NCBI GenBank assembly: GCA_016844945.1
Contig: JAERTJ010000003.1
Span: 1 to 47,928, forward strand
Reading direction: 5' to 3'
DNA length: 47,928 nt
Source of the DNA: Fidelibacterota bacterium
GTDB lineage: Bacteria; Fidelibacterota; UBA8477; JABMPR01
Made by a program: the position numbers and the translations under genes. Numbering within the stretch: position 1 is the stretch's first letter; each line of letters opens with the position of its first letter. Of this stretch, positions 35,750 to 44,512 are shown piece by piece. Under the pieces are notes generated by a model. The model searched no databases. It was given only the letters and a program-made list of their open reading frames with translations, and was not told the origin of the DNA.

Positions 35750-36750
35750 GCAACAATAAACTTGTAGATGTTAAAAACCTGTCCGTTCATTTTCCTATTC
35801 ACGGTGGGGTATTCTCAAAACGTGTTGCTACAGTGAAAGCTGTTGATGGTATATCATTCTCGATTGGTAAAAAGCAAATTGTAGGCATGGTTGGTGAATC
35901 CGGCTGTGGAAAAACCACAGTGGGTCGCGCCATGATCAATATTTTGCGTCACGTATCTCCTGACGTTGAGATTGGTGGTAATATTGAGTATCATTTTGAT
36001 GATGAAGTTGTAGATTTTGTGCAATTGTCTCCCAGAGAGATGCGTAAATACCGCTCTCGGGTTCAGATGATATTCCAGGATCCTTATGCCTCACTAAATC
36101 CACGTATGACTGTGGCACAGATCATCAGCGAACCACTCCAGCTTCACACTAAAATGAATGCTCAGGAACAGCGTGAGCGTGTTGGATGGTTGCTTGAAAA
36201 AGTTGGATTGCAACCTGAACAGGCCAGGCGTTTCCCTCATGAATTTTCAGGGGGTCAACGTCAGCGTATTGGGATCGCCCGAGCATTGGCTACCAACCCC
36301 GACCTAATCATCTGTGACGAACCGGTTTCAGCCCTGGATGTTTCCATTCAAGCACAGGTTATTAACCTGATGATGGATCTTCAGGATGAATTTGAAGTGT
36401 CCTATCTTTTTATCGCGCATGATCTTTCTGTGGTAGAGCATATTTCTGACAAGATCGCTGTAATGTATTTAGGTGATATGGCTGAATTTGGAAATGCCAG
36501 AGATGTATATCATCATCCTTGTCATCCCTACAGTAAGGCACTCCTATCTGCAGTTCCGCTACCAGACCCAAGTCGTAAGAATCGCGAAAGAATTGTGCTC
36601 AAAGGGGATGTTCCAACACCCCTGAATAAACCCAGTGGTTGTGCGTTCAGGACTCGTTGTCCTGTTGCTGAGTCTTCATGTGCAGAATCCAAACCCGTTT
36701 TCGAAGAGCAGGCAAAAGATCATTTTGTTGCCTGTCCAATTGTAAAGTGA
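35746..36750 (+). CDS. OppF/DppF-type ABC ATPase
   Basis: This is the second ATPase subunit, 334 residues from ATG 35746, which overlaps the previous stop (ATGA). The motifs are Walker A GESGCGKT, Q-loop IFQDP, signature FSGGQRQR, Walker B LIICDEP and H-loop AHDLSV. The oligopeptide C-terminal motif with Cys residues is present (GCAFRTRCPVAESSC). Its length is normal, without the insertions seen in its partner. In E. coli the two ATPases are fused as YejF; here they are separate genes. It completes a five-gene importer, 29916-36750. Confidence 0.94.
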   Translation: MSNNKLVDVKNLSVHFPIHGGVFSKRVATVKAVDGISFSIGKKQIVGMVGESGCGKTTVGRAMINILRHVSPDVEIGGNIEYHFDDEVVDFVQLSPREMRKYRSRVQMIFQDPYASLNPRMTVAQIISEPLQLHTKMNAQEQRERVGWLLEKVGLQPEQARRFPHEFSGGQRQRIGIARALATNPDLIICDEPVSALDVSIQAQVINLMMDLQDEFEVSYLFIAHDLSVVEHISDKIAVMYLGDMAEFGNARDVYHHPCHPYSKALLSAVPLPDPSRKNRERIVLKGDVPTPLNKPSGCAFRTRCPVAESSCAESKPVFEEQAKDHFVACPIVK

Positions 36751-36767
36751 GTTTGATCTAACAGGGA

Positions 36768-37520
36768 ATGACCGGCGTGTCTGAGCCTCATATGCTGGCA
36801 ATTGTAACGGGGACAAGTTCCGGCATTGGAGCTGGCCTGGCTAAGGCACTGCTTGACGAAAAATGGCAGGTTTTGGGTATTGCCCGCCGCGAAGTAAAGT
36901 TTGAATCCCCTGCCTATACCCATCTGAACGCAGACTTTTCAGATCTCGCTTCCCTCGATGATAGGGTTATTCCCTTTCTGATTCGTCATTTGACCCAGAC
37001 AAAGTGCCAGCGTATCGCACTGGTAAATAATGCCGCTACCATTGGGTCATTGAAAGGTCTTGATGATATTCCCTCTGTTGATCTTTTGAAGGTATATGCA
37101 GTCAATGTGATTACCCCGGGAGTATTAATGGGAGTGGTCACAAAACATGTGCCTTCAATTTCCTGGCTTAGAATTGTCAATGTGTCATCAGGGGCAGCCC
37201 ATAGGGGACTTCCCGGATTATCCGACTATGCCGGCAGTAAAGCTGCATTGAGACTCACTGGTATGACTTTGGCGAGTGAATTCGAACAGTCCAAACGATC
37301 ACGAGCTTCCATTTTGAGTTATGAGCCAGGTATTGTAGATACAGAGATGCAGGTCAAGGCAAGAGAACCTGTCAAAGGTTTCCCTTCTCAGGATATATTT
37401 CAGGGATTTCACTCCAGTGGATATCTTCAACCTGTAACAGCTGTTCTTAAAGATGTGTTGGACTTTCTATCTGATACCAATAGCCCGGCATTTTCTGAAA
37501 AGCGTTTCAACCCAACATAA
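36768..37520 (+). CDS. Short-chain dehydrogenase/reductase (SDR)
   Basis: This 250-residue classical SDR has the NAD(P) motif TGTSSGIGAG and an Arg-rich turn after strand 2 (GIARRE), which favours NADPH. NNAAT follows, then catalytic Ser (VNVSSGAA) and Tyr-x-x-x-Lys (YAGSK), with PGIVDTEM after. The start is uncertain: ATG 36768 directly abuts AGGGA, GTG 36777 is better spaced, and ATG 36792 would still keep the fold. It resembles sepiapterin- or benzil-reductase-like SDRs, a weak impression. It begins 17 bases after the transporter ATPase and may be co-transcribed. Substrate unknown. Confidence 0.86.
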   Translation: MTGVSEPHMLAIVTGTSSGIGAGLAKALLDEKWQVLGIARREVKFESPAYTHLNADFSDLASLDDRVIPFLIRHLTQTKCQRIALVNNAATIGSLKGLDDIPSVDLLKVYAVNVITPGVLMGVVTKHVPSISWLRIVNVSSGAAHRGLPGLSDYAGSKAALRLTGMTLASEFEQSKRSRASILSYEPGIVDTEMQVKAREPVKGFPSQDIFQGFHSSGYLQPVTAVLKDVLDFLSDTNSPAFSEKRFNPT

Positions 37521-37627
37521 TTTTCGCAGGACTTTTCTATTGTAAATTAGATAGACTTTGTTTAGTCTGGTTTATTCTTGGGGGTTCACTTGAATCGAAC
37601 TGATTTACAAATCGAAGCTATTGGTAA

Positions 37628-39799
37628 ATGAAGCACTTTACTTTCATCATATTGATGGTCACAGGTGTCATGGCAACCTCAATACAGGTAATAGACCAGC
37701 AGTCTGGTAAAGGCATGCCAGGAGTTAATATTACCATTGTGGGTACACCAGAAGGTCTGAATACTGATCTGGAGGGATATTTCACTCTGGATGCGAGCTA
37801 TGCAGGGCAGCGTTTAAAGTTTTCATACATCGGATATACCGATACAACTTTGGGGTATGATGAAATACTCAATATGAGAATCATTCATCTAACACCCGAT
37901 ATTCTGAACCTGAGTTCAGTGGAGGTGATTTCCTCCAAGCTGGAATGGGAGCAGGCAGATCTGCCCTCTCTAGTCACCGTACTCAGAACCAGAGAACTGG
38001 TAAATCAAGGCAGTATCGAATTGAGAGATGCTCTCCAGCGGGATCCTTCTGTGGTTGTCCAGGAGAGCTATGCAGGAACTCATGAAATATCAATCAGAGG
38101 CAGTAATGCCGATGAAGTCTTGATTCTCTACGATGGTATTCCCCTCAATTCCAGTTACCTCGGTGGGTTTGACCTCTCCTGGATTAACCTGAATGATATT
38201 GATGCAGTATCCATTATCAAGGGCGCTGGAACATTGAAATATGGATCAGGAGCATTTGGGGGCGTGGTGGTTCTGGATCCCATTCGTAAAAGTACCACAG
38301 GCTTTGATTTGAACTACCAGAGATCTGACCAGAGTTTGAACGGTTACAATCTCACCGGGCAACTTAATTTAGGTCGTTTAAACACGAGGTTGAGCCTGAC
38401 GCAAAAAGAACAATTGCCTTATGGATTCTATAATGCTGATCTTGTATCTGAACGGAACTTCATAAATTCTTACTCGGTCTATTCACTGAAGGACAGTGCC
38501 AACACGCTATCTGTTAATTTTATGGATGTATCTGAAGAGCTCATTCCAAATCCCCAGATAGAGAACAAAATGTCTGACAGCTACACTCAATTGAAATACT
38601 CCGGTGGATTAGGTCCACTCAAAAATATGATTTTTCAGGTATTGCACCGGAACAACACAAGTGAGGGGTTCAATCTTACTGATCCTGATTTTGAGTTTAT
38701 CAATAGCACGGCTGAAAAACTGGATTTGTTCGCCCTCGAAAACAAATGGATCCAAAACAATCTCGTGAATCTGTCCCGCGCTGAAGTCAAGCGGAGCGAA
38801 TACTCAGGTGTCTCCAACACAAAAAACGTGCGCTGGGAGCATGATGATTTTCATGATATTAATCTCTTGCAGGATTGGATCGCCTTTTCTGATGTTTTTA
38901 AATATCGAACGGAGCTGGGCGTTCCTTTTGTTGACTATCTAGAACTCAACGCCAGCTTCCGGTACGATTTGATAAAAATGAAAAAGACACATCAGGCCTT
39001 TTGGGATGATGAAATGTATCAAGATCTTGAGTTAGAAGATGACTATGACCAGATATCTAAACGCAATGGTTTTACACTTCAGAAGAACAGGAAGAACTTG
39101 AGGTATCAGCTGTTTTACACATCTGGAACCAACATGCGTTATCCCAGCTTGAGTGATCTCTATTTAAGAGATCACACCACCATTGGGATATATATAGATC
39201 AACCTTTATTGCCAGAACTCAACTCATCTAACGAATTTGGACTTCAGGCAAGCATTCAGCCCGCAAATAGTAATTCTGTATTGGAGCATATTGATTTACA
39301 GGCATCACTGTACAAAAATAAATATGTGGATAAAATCTATCATACTCAGATTCCAAGAGCATTGCCCACACCTGTGAATATGACGACGACTCAATTGGGT
39401 GGAATGGAAGCATCCATGATGGCGTCACTGCTGGATGACAGACTTCGCTTCTCCCTGGGCACGCACCGTTTAAACATTTCATCCTACACCATCTTTCCCA
39501 ATAAACCCAAGTTTAGAGATGTTATGGAAATTGAGATGCTCGGTTCAAAAGCAACTCTCAGATTGCAGTATTATCACGAGGGTAAACAGTTTTATGGGGG
39601 CAGCCAGGACAATATCAATTGGGTGGTTACTGAAGTTCCTGGACGAGAAAATTGTAACCTGTATTCATCTTTCCGTCTTGACGTCTTGAAAACACAAATG
39701 ACTCTAGGAATATCTGTATTGAATGTGTTATCCGATGATGATGAAGCAAACTGGCTGAACCAACGCAAATGGACAGCCAATATTGGGTTCTCCATCTAG
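37628..39799 (+). CDS. TonB-dependent receptor with carboxypeptidase-regulatory-like domain
   Basis: This 723-residue outer-membrane receptor has an N-terminal signal (FTFIILMVTGVMA). A CarboxypepD_reg-like domain follows (about 20-90; GKGMPGVNITIVGT, SYIGYTD). The plug domain is at about 115-225 with LRDALQRDPSVVVQ, ISIRGSNADEVLILYDGIPLN and the plug end GTLKYGSGAFGGVVVL. A beta-barrel rich in Tyr and Asn completes it. This layout is common for nutrient receptors in FCB bacteria. The substrate could be a siderophore, a vitamin or an oligomer. No SusD-like partner or regulator is adjacent. Its promoter is expected in 37521-37627, but I could not define it. Confidence 0.88.
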   Translation: MKHFTFIILMVTGVMATSIQVIDQQSGKGMPGVNITIVGTPEGLNTDLEGYFTLDASYAGQRLKFSYIGYTDTTLGYDEILNMRIIHLTPDILNLSSVEVISSKLEWEQADLPSLVTVLRTRELVNQGSIELRDALQRDPSVVVQESYAGTHEISIRGSNADEVLILYDGIPLNSSYLGGFDLSWINLNDIDAVSIIKGAGTLKYGSGAFGGVVVLDPIRKSTTGFDLNYQRSDQSLNGYNLTGQLNLGRLNTRLSLTQKEQLPYGFYNADLVSERNFINSYSVYSLKDSANTLSVNFMDVSEELIPNPQIENKMSDSYTQLKYSGGLGPLKNMIFQVLHRNNTSEGFNLTDPDFEFINSTAEKLDLFALENKWIQNNLVNLSRAEVKRSEYSGVSNTKNVRWEHDDFHDINLLQDWIAFSDVFKYRTELGVPFVDYLELNASFRYDLIKMKKTHQAFWDDEMYQDLELEDDYDQISKRNGFTLQKNRKNLRYQLFYTSGTNMRYPSLSDLYLRDHTTIGIYIDQPLLPELNSSNEFGLQASIQPANSNSVLEHIDLQASLYKNKYVDKIYHTQIPRALPTPVNMTTTQLGGMEASMMASLLDDRLRFSLGTHRLNISSYTIFPNKPKFRDVMEIEMLGSKATLRLQYYHEGKQFYGGSQDNINWVVTEVPGRENCNLYSSFRLDVLKTQMTLGISVLNVLSDDDEANWLNQRKWTANIGFSI

Positions 39800-39814
39800 G
39801 CAATTAATTGAAAC

Positions 39815-40282
39815 TCAGATTTTCGCTTTTCTTTTTCTAGTTGACTGTATTTCTTTCACATGAGCAACAAACTCATCCATGGGCAATGATGCGATGGTTT
39901 TACCGATGAGCTCAAGGGGTAGGTCCTCCAGCTTTTTAAATCGGACACAGGACTTACCTGCATCGAATCGCTTACCGGTTTCACGGTAGGCAGCCTCAAA
40001 ATTAAGGTGAGCTTCTTCAAACATATATATCCCAGAAAGATATACAGCCATGTGGTTTTTCTGAGATGCCAGGGCAGCATATAGCAGGGGCTGTTTGTTA
40101 TAGGTCTCAGGGTATACGCTGAGGGGAACCTGGTAACTTATCATACCCCAGTTCATAACCTCCTCATATCCCTCGGGAAGACTCTCCAGGATTACTTTTC
40201 TAACGGCGTGAATCTGAGCAGCTCTATCTTCTGGCAAGCTATCAAGATACTCATTTATTGTTTTTGCCTTTGATTGCATCAC
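39815..40282 (-). CDS. DUF1801 family protein
   Basis: This 155-residue cytoplasmic protein (154 from the second start) is on the minus strand, with GTG at 40280-40282 directly followed by ATG and an AGGAAGG ribosome binding site upstream. It has the DUF1801/YdhG pattern: INEYLDSLPEDR, LPEGYEEVMNWGMISYQVP, and a middle with MAVYLSGIYM. The tail is basic (TRKRKAKI). The biochemical role of the family is not established as far as I know. It converges with the TonB receptor gene (16 bases between stops). Confidence 0.85.
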   Translation of the reverse strand: MMQSKAKTINEYLDSLPEDRAAQIHAVRKVILESLPEGYEEVMNWGMISYQVPLSVYPETYNKQPLLYAALASQKNHMAVYLSGIYMFEEAHLNFEAAYRETGKRFDAGKSCVRFKKLEDLPLELIGKTIASLPMDEFVAHVKEIQSTRKRKAKI

Positions 40283-40434
40283 TTGGTTCCTTCCTGAGGT
40301 GAAGCTTTCGTAAGTTTATCGTGCTTCCAATATCCAATATTGCGCCTAAATTTGTCCCCAATATGCTAGAATAAAACCAGAATTTGTCACAATTTCTGGG
40401 ATTAACAAACAACACGGAAGATGGCTTGACCTAA

Positions 40435-41892
40435 ATGATGAAAAATATTTATCGCATTGCTCTCGTATTAATCTGGATTTTTCTTTCTGGTCGACTCATA
40501 TACACAACATACTTCCAGGGCGGATCAGGAACCTACTTATCCCTGGCATCAGGCCTGCGCGAGCTCCCGTCTGAATCAGAGTGGATGAATATTTATTTAG
40601 ACGGGCGGAAAATGGGCCATACTGTCTACTCAATAGAAAATCAGGGCACAAGCGGCTATACCGTCCGTAGCACTACAATTATAAATGTCGTTTTTGGTGG
40701 ATTGGAATCAGAAATTCACCTGGAGAATACGGCTATTATGGATACGATCTTTCGCCTTGAAGCCTTCAATTTTAGAATGATTTCAGATCAATACTCCACC
40801 CATGTCATAGGGAAGAAACAAGGCACCACGATGACGCTGGATATGATCCAGGGTAGGGATACCTCCCGCTCTGAATTCAAAGTTCCCAGAGACCTTTACA
40901 CATACACGGCGATACAACCAATGATCGCCAGTAAAGGTATTCTTGAAGGAGAAACCATCCGGGTGCCAGCCTTTGATCCCATGTCTAATGAAATGGCTGA
41001 TGTCACCATTACCCATGAGGGTAAGGAGTTGATGACAATCGAAGAAGAGAAAATCATCCTGAATAAATTGCGAATTGAGTTCAAGGGTATTCCATCAATT
41101 ATGTGGTTAGATGACAACGGAATCACTTATAGGGAAGAAACCATTATGGGCATGATGATGGAGCGAACAACACCTGAAGAGGCTCTGGCAAAGTCCCAAA
41201 CAGGTGAAGTTGACTTGTTAAATGGCTTTGCTGTAGTTCCCAGCTATCCCGTTTCAAAACCCAAAAAACTAAAGCAATTGATTATAAATTTAGCAGGTGT
41301 TTCACCAGGGATACTGGAAGCCATTAGTTCAAACCGTCAGCAAATTGAAGGTCTGGATCCAGTGCGAATGACTCTGAGTCAAGAAGCAACCCAAGTTCGA
41401 GAAGATGACCTGGATCTAAATCTCAAAGCTTCAGAGATGATTCAGAGTGACCATAAAAAGATTATCGATCAGGCAAATTGGATTTTAAAAGATATGGATA
41501 CCCCTATTGCTCAGAGTCGAGAACTAACAAAATGGGTATTCGACTATCTGGAGAAAAAACCAGTAGCCAGTATATCAGGCGCCCTTGATATTCTGAATAC
41601 AGGTGTTGGAGATTGTACCGAACATACCACCCTGTACACGTCTTTAAGCAGAGCCGTTGGTATACCTACAAAAATCCATGTCGGTCTGGTGTATTTGCAG
41701 GGCCGCTTTCTGTTTCACGCCTGGCCCGTTGTTGCTATTGATGGTGAGTGGATAGATGTTGACCCAAGCCTGAATCAATTCCCGGCAGATGCCACACATA
41801 TTGCGTTAATGGAGGGTGATTTTAAAAATCTGACAGATTTGATTCCCGTATTGGGAAAAATAGAAATTACTATTCTTGAACAACGCTATTAA
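40435..41892 (+). CDS. Transglutaminase-like protein, membrane-anchored
   Basis: This 485-residue protein starts at ATG 40435 and opens with a signal-anchor helix (IALVLIWIFLSGRLIY). A region of about 330 residues without recognised domains follows, then a transglutaminase-like core. The catalytic triad is readable: Cys394 in GDCTEHT, His428 in FHAWPV and Asp443 in DVDPSL. The core can act as a cysteine protease, a transamidase or a peptide-binding fold, so its reaction is open. It is probably anchored in the membrane with the core in the periplasm. It is followed after 33 bases by an ATP-grasp enzyme. Confidence 0.85.
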   Translation: MMKNIYRIALVLIWIFLSGRLIYTTYFQGGSGTYLSLASGLRELPSESEWMNIYLDGRKMGHTVYSIENQGTSGYTVRSTTIINVVFGGLESEIHLENTAIMDTIFRLEAFNFRMISDQYSTHVIGKKQGTTMTLDMIQGRDTSRSEFKVPRDLYTYTAIQPMIASKGILEGETIRVPAFDPMSNEMADVTITHEGKELMTIEEEKIILNKLRIEFKGIPSIMWLDDNGITYREETIMGMMMERTTPEEALAKSQTGEVDLLNGFAVVPSYPVSKPKKLKQLIINLAGVSPGILEAISSNRQQIEGLDPVRMTLSQEATQVREDDLDLNLKASEMIQSDHKKIIDQANWILKDMDTPIAQSRELTKWVFDYLEKKPVASISGALDILNTGVGDCTEHTTLYTSLSRAVGIPTKIHVGLVYLQGRFLFHAWPVVAIDGEWIDVDPSLNQFPADATHIALMEGDFKNLTDLIPVLGKIEITILEQRY

Positions 41893-41925
41893 CCCATAAT
41901 TACTACTTAACGAATCTGTAGCCCC

Positions 41926-43095
41926 ATGTACCTTATTGACGGACCCTATGTTTCCGATTATCTGAAGCGTTCGCTTTCGGAATTAAGCATTCGAGTTATT
42001 CAGACACCTCAAGCCCAAAAATTTTTGGATACTTACCCCATAAACTTCATCAGTGAACGAGATGCAATAGAAGCCTTGAATCACGATGCACACCATCAGG
42101 TCTACACAAATTCCGAAAACGCCCTGGATTGGATTTATGATAATTTTCCCAGCAGTGAGCTAACATCCACCATTCAAAAGGTAAAAGATAAGACCTTGTT
42201 TAGACAGCACCTGAAGCAGATTCATCCAGATTACTATTTTCAAGAATCCACCCATTCGGAGCTGTCCTCACTACCCCTGGAATCAATACCCTTTCCAGTC
42301 ATTCTGAAGCCATCAATAGGGTTTTTTAGTCTGGGAGTTCAGCGAATCGAAAATGCTGTGGAGTGGCATTCTGCTCTACAAAACCTGGATCAAATTATTC
42401 GTGAAAGTGAAGGCATATATCCGCAACGAGTCCTGGACAATTCTCGGTTTATCATAGAGGAGGTGATCATCGGGGATGAGTTTGCCATAGACTGTTATTT
42501 TGATGCCCAGGGCAAGGTTGTGATTCTGAATATGATGAAGCATTTGTTTGCCTCAGATGCTGATGTAAATGACCGTGTTTACATCACTTCAGCTGCAATT
42601 ATGCAACAATATGTGAAAGTTGTTTCAGACTACCTCAATACACTTGGACAGGTGTTGGGTCTGAAGCGCTTTCAGGCACATATTGAGCTTCGAATTGATG
42701 GTGAAGGATTGGTGAATGCCATTGAGATTAACCCGCTTCGCTTTGGTGGGTGGTGCTCAACCCCAGACTTATCTCAGTATGCCTGGAATATGAACATTTA
42801 TGAAATGTTGGTGAATCAATCACAACCTGATTGGAGTAATACCACTCATGAACAGCCCGACAGGGTCTATGCCCTGGTTGTCTTGAATAACAGTACAGGT
42901 ACTCCCGGTAATAAAATCAAGGGCTTCGACTACAAAAGACTTCTAAAACAGGTACAAAATCCACTTGAACTACGGAAGACAGACTACGCAAAGTTCCCAT
43001 TGTTTGGATTTTTAATGTGTTCGGTCCCTGGAGATGATTTAGGTGAGCTCTATGACCTGCTCCATTCTGATCTGAAGGAGTTTGTCACCCTATAA
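41926..43095 (+). CDS. ATP-grasp family ligase
   Basis: This 389-residue protein has an ATP-grasp layout. An N-terminal lobe is followed by VILKPSIGFFSLGVQRI (the phosphate-binding lysine strand), IIEEVIIGDEFAIDCYFD, and the metal-binding end HIELRIDGEGLVNAIEINPLRFGGW (Glu and Asn metal ligands). The family joins a carboxylate to an amine or thiol through acyl phosphate. The substrate cannot be read; it lacks the RimK or D-Ala-D-Ala ligase hallmarks. The start is ATG 41926 with no clear ribosome binding site. It lies next to the transglutaminase-like gene and ends 13 bases from a converging amidase gene, all three linked to peptide or carboxylate bonds. Confidence 0.85.
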   Translation: MYLIDGPYVSDYLKRSLSELSIRVIQTPQAQKFLDTYPINFISERDAIEALNHDAHHQVYTNSENALDWIYDNFPSSELTSTIQKVKDKTLFRQHLKQIHPDYYFQESTHSELSSLPLESIPFPVILKPSIGFFSLGVQRIENAVEWHSALQNLDQIIRESEGIYPQRVLDNSRFIIEEVIIGDEFAIDCYFDAQGKVVILNMMKHLFASDADVNDRVYITSAAIMQQYVKVVSDYLNTLGQVLGLKRFQAHIELRIDGEGLVNAIEINPLRFGGWCSTPDLSQYAWNMNIYEMLVNQSQPDWSNTTHEQPDRVYALVVLNNSTGTPGNKIKGFDYKRLLKQVQNPLELRKTDYAKFPLFGFLMCSVPGDDLGELYDLLHSDLKEFVTL

Positions 43096-43108
43096 TTTGG
43101 GAAGCTGT

Positions 43109-44377
43109 TTAGGGGTAATATTCTTCCAGGCGTTTTTCCTGTTCAGCTATGGCCTCGCTGAGATCAACCTTAAAGATGTCCTGTTTACGATTCAGAAGCA
43201 GCAAGACCCTCTCTTCAGCCTGTCTGGCTCGAGGGTGAACAATCTGGATATCCAGACTCAACTGGTAAAGTTGGAGCGATTTATCAAGTAGTTCAGCCGC
43301 CAGTGCACTTGAGTCGCTTTCCAATTCAGTCAGTTTCAAAAATGTTGCCTCAGCTTCATCGAAGGCTTCTCTCCATCGGTCATGTGTCATCCAGTCAAAG
43401 CCGGCTTTTGTGAGAAAAGTGATGGGGATGGGATGAATGGCGTTGCCTTTGAAGTTGCGTCCAAAGACCTGAAAAGAGACAGTCTTCTCATCTGTCTTCA
43501 AGGGTTGTGTACTAAGGATGCCAGAGGCAGGATTCCATTTTGCTTCAAGCGGTTCGCCATCCTGAAAAATCTTGACAGAGTTATCCTCAAAAAATGAATT
43601 GTCAAACCCATCGTTTAGGCGGAACTCAATTTCATGTTCCAGATTGATAAATTCCAGAGAGTCTTCTACCAGTGGAGTAGCGTAAGGAACACCTCGGTCG
43701 AAATATTCGAGTATCGCCTGGAAGTATACCTCAGCTTCCAATTGATTATATTTTTTACTTTTGAGTCTACCCTCACCAGCAGGATGTGTGAAAAAGCCAC
43801 CCTCACCAATCACACCAGGCATTTGGTCAATAGTATTTCTCAGGATGGATGTACCGGAGCTATAAATGAGGTGGTCACTATAGACAGCTCCATCGTCAGG
43901 TTGCGCAAATGAAAGGGATTCCCGCATACCCCCGATAAGGATTCTGGCAAAATCCACTGAAGCTGGATTTTGGGAGGCGGGTCCAAAAAAGTAAACAATG
44001 GGCAGATCCATACTCGGGTCATTCCCTGAACCATTGTGATGGATTGATACCAGAAGATCACTGTTAAATGTTTTAGCCAGTGTGGCTCGGCCGCCCAGGC
44101 TTACATCTTTGTCTTTCTTACGGGTCATGAGGACATTTGCACCAGCCAGCCTCAGTTTGGTTGAAAGGATTTTGGCGACCCGCAGATTGATCCACTCTTC
44201 TCGTTCGCCGGTGGGACCGACACGAAAATTATCATAAGCTTCCGTATCACCATGACCAGGATCTATGGTGATATTTATCCCCTCCAGGGGTCTGTCAGTT
44301 GGCATGGTGCTCAGGTATCCACCGCAAGCTGAAAGGAGGATTAAACTTAGGAGTAGAGGGGTGACTTTTTGGAGCAT
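43109..44377 (-). CDS. N-acetylmuramoyl-L-alanine amidase (Amidase_3), lipoprotein
   Basis: This 422-residue lipoprotein has lipobox LLSAC (Cys18). The Amidase_3 zinc site is visible: His42 in TIDPGHGD, a Glu in GEREEWINL (about 58-61), His113 or His114 in SIHHNGSG, and the catalytic Glu192 in VIGEGGFF. It cleaves the bond between N-acetylmuramic acid and L-alanine in peptidoglycan. The last 190 residues form an extra region, an Ig-like domain followed by a helical stretch (about 330-422), which I cannot assign. The gene reads on the minus strand and converges with the ATP-grasp gene. Confidence 0.9.
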   Translation of the reverse strand: MLQKVTPLLLSLILLSACGGYLSTMPTDRPLEGINITIDPGHGDTEAYDNFRVGPTGEREEWINLRVAKILSTKLRLAGANVLMTRKKDKDVSLGGRATLAKTFNSDLLVSIHHNGSGNDPSMDLPIVYFFGPASQNPASVDFARILIGGMRESLSFAQPDDGAVYSDHLIYSSGTSILRNTIDQMPGVIGEGGFFTHPAGEGRLKSKKYNQLEAEVYFQAILEYFDRGVPYATPLVEDSLEFINLEHEIEFRLNDGFDNSFFEDNSVKIFQDGEPLEAKWNPASGILSTQPLKTDEKTVSFQVFGRNFKGNAIHPIPITFLTKAGFDWMTHDRWREAFDEAEATFLKLTELESDSSALAAELLDKSLQLYQLSLDIQIVHPRARQAEERVLLLLNRKQDIFKVDLSEAIAEQEKRLEEYYP

Positions 44378-44456
44378 GGAGACCTCGCCGTATCATTTTT
44401 TAATATCCTGAATGCATGAGCCTGCAATATGAACATTATTTTTGTCTGTGAGAAAA

Positions 44457-44488
44457 TAAAAACCCCGATGAAAATTCATCGGGGTTTT
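44457..44488 (-). terminator. Rho-independent terminator of the metabolic operon (minus strand)
   Basis: Inverted repeats AACCCCGATGAA and TTCATCGGGGTT pair perfectly around two A bases; in practice the loop is larger. On the minus strand the stem is followed by TTTTTATTTTC, a good T-tract. It starts 25 bases after the stop of the Cys/Met PLP enzyme gene. Confidence 0.93.
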
Positions 44489-44512
44489 GAAGATCCATGG
44501 TCTGGTGGAGAT

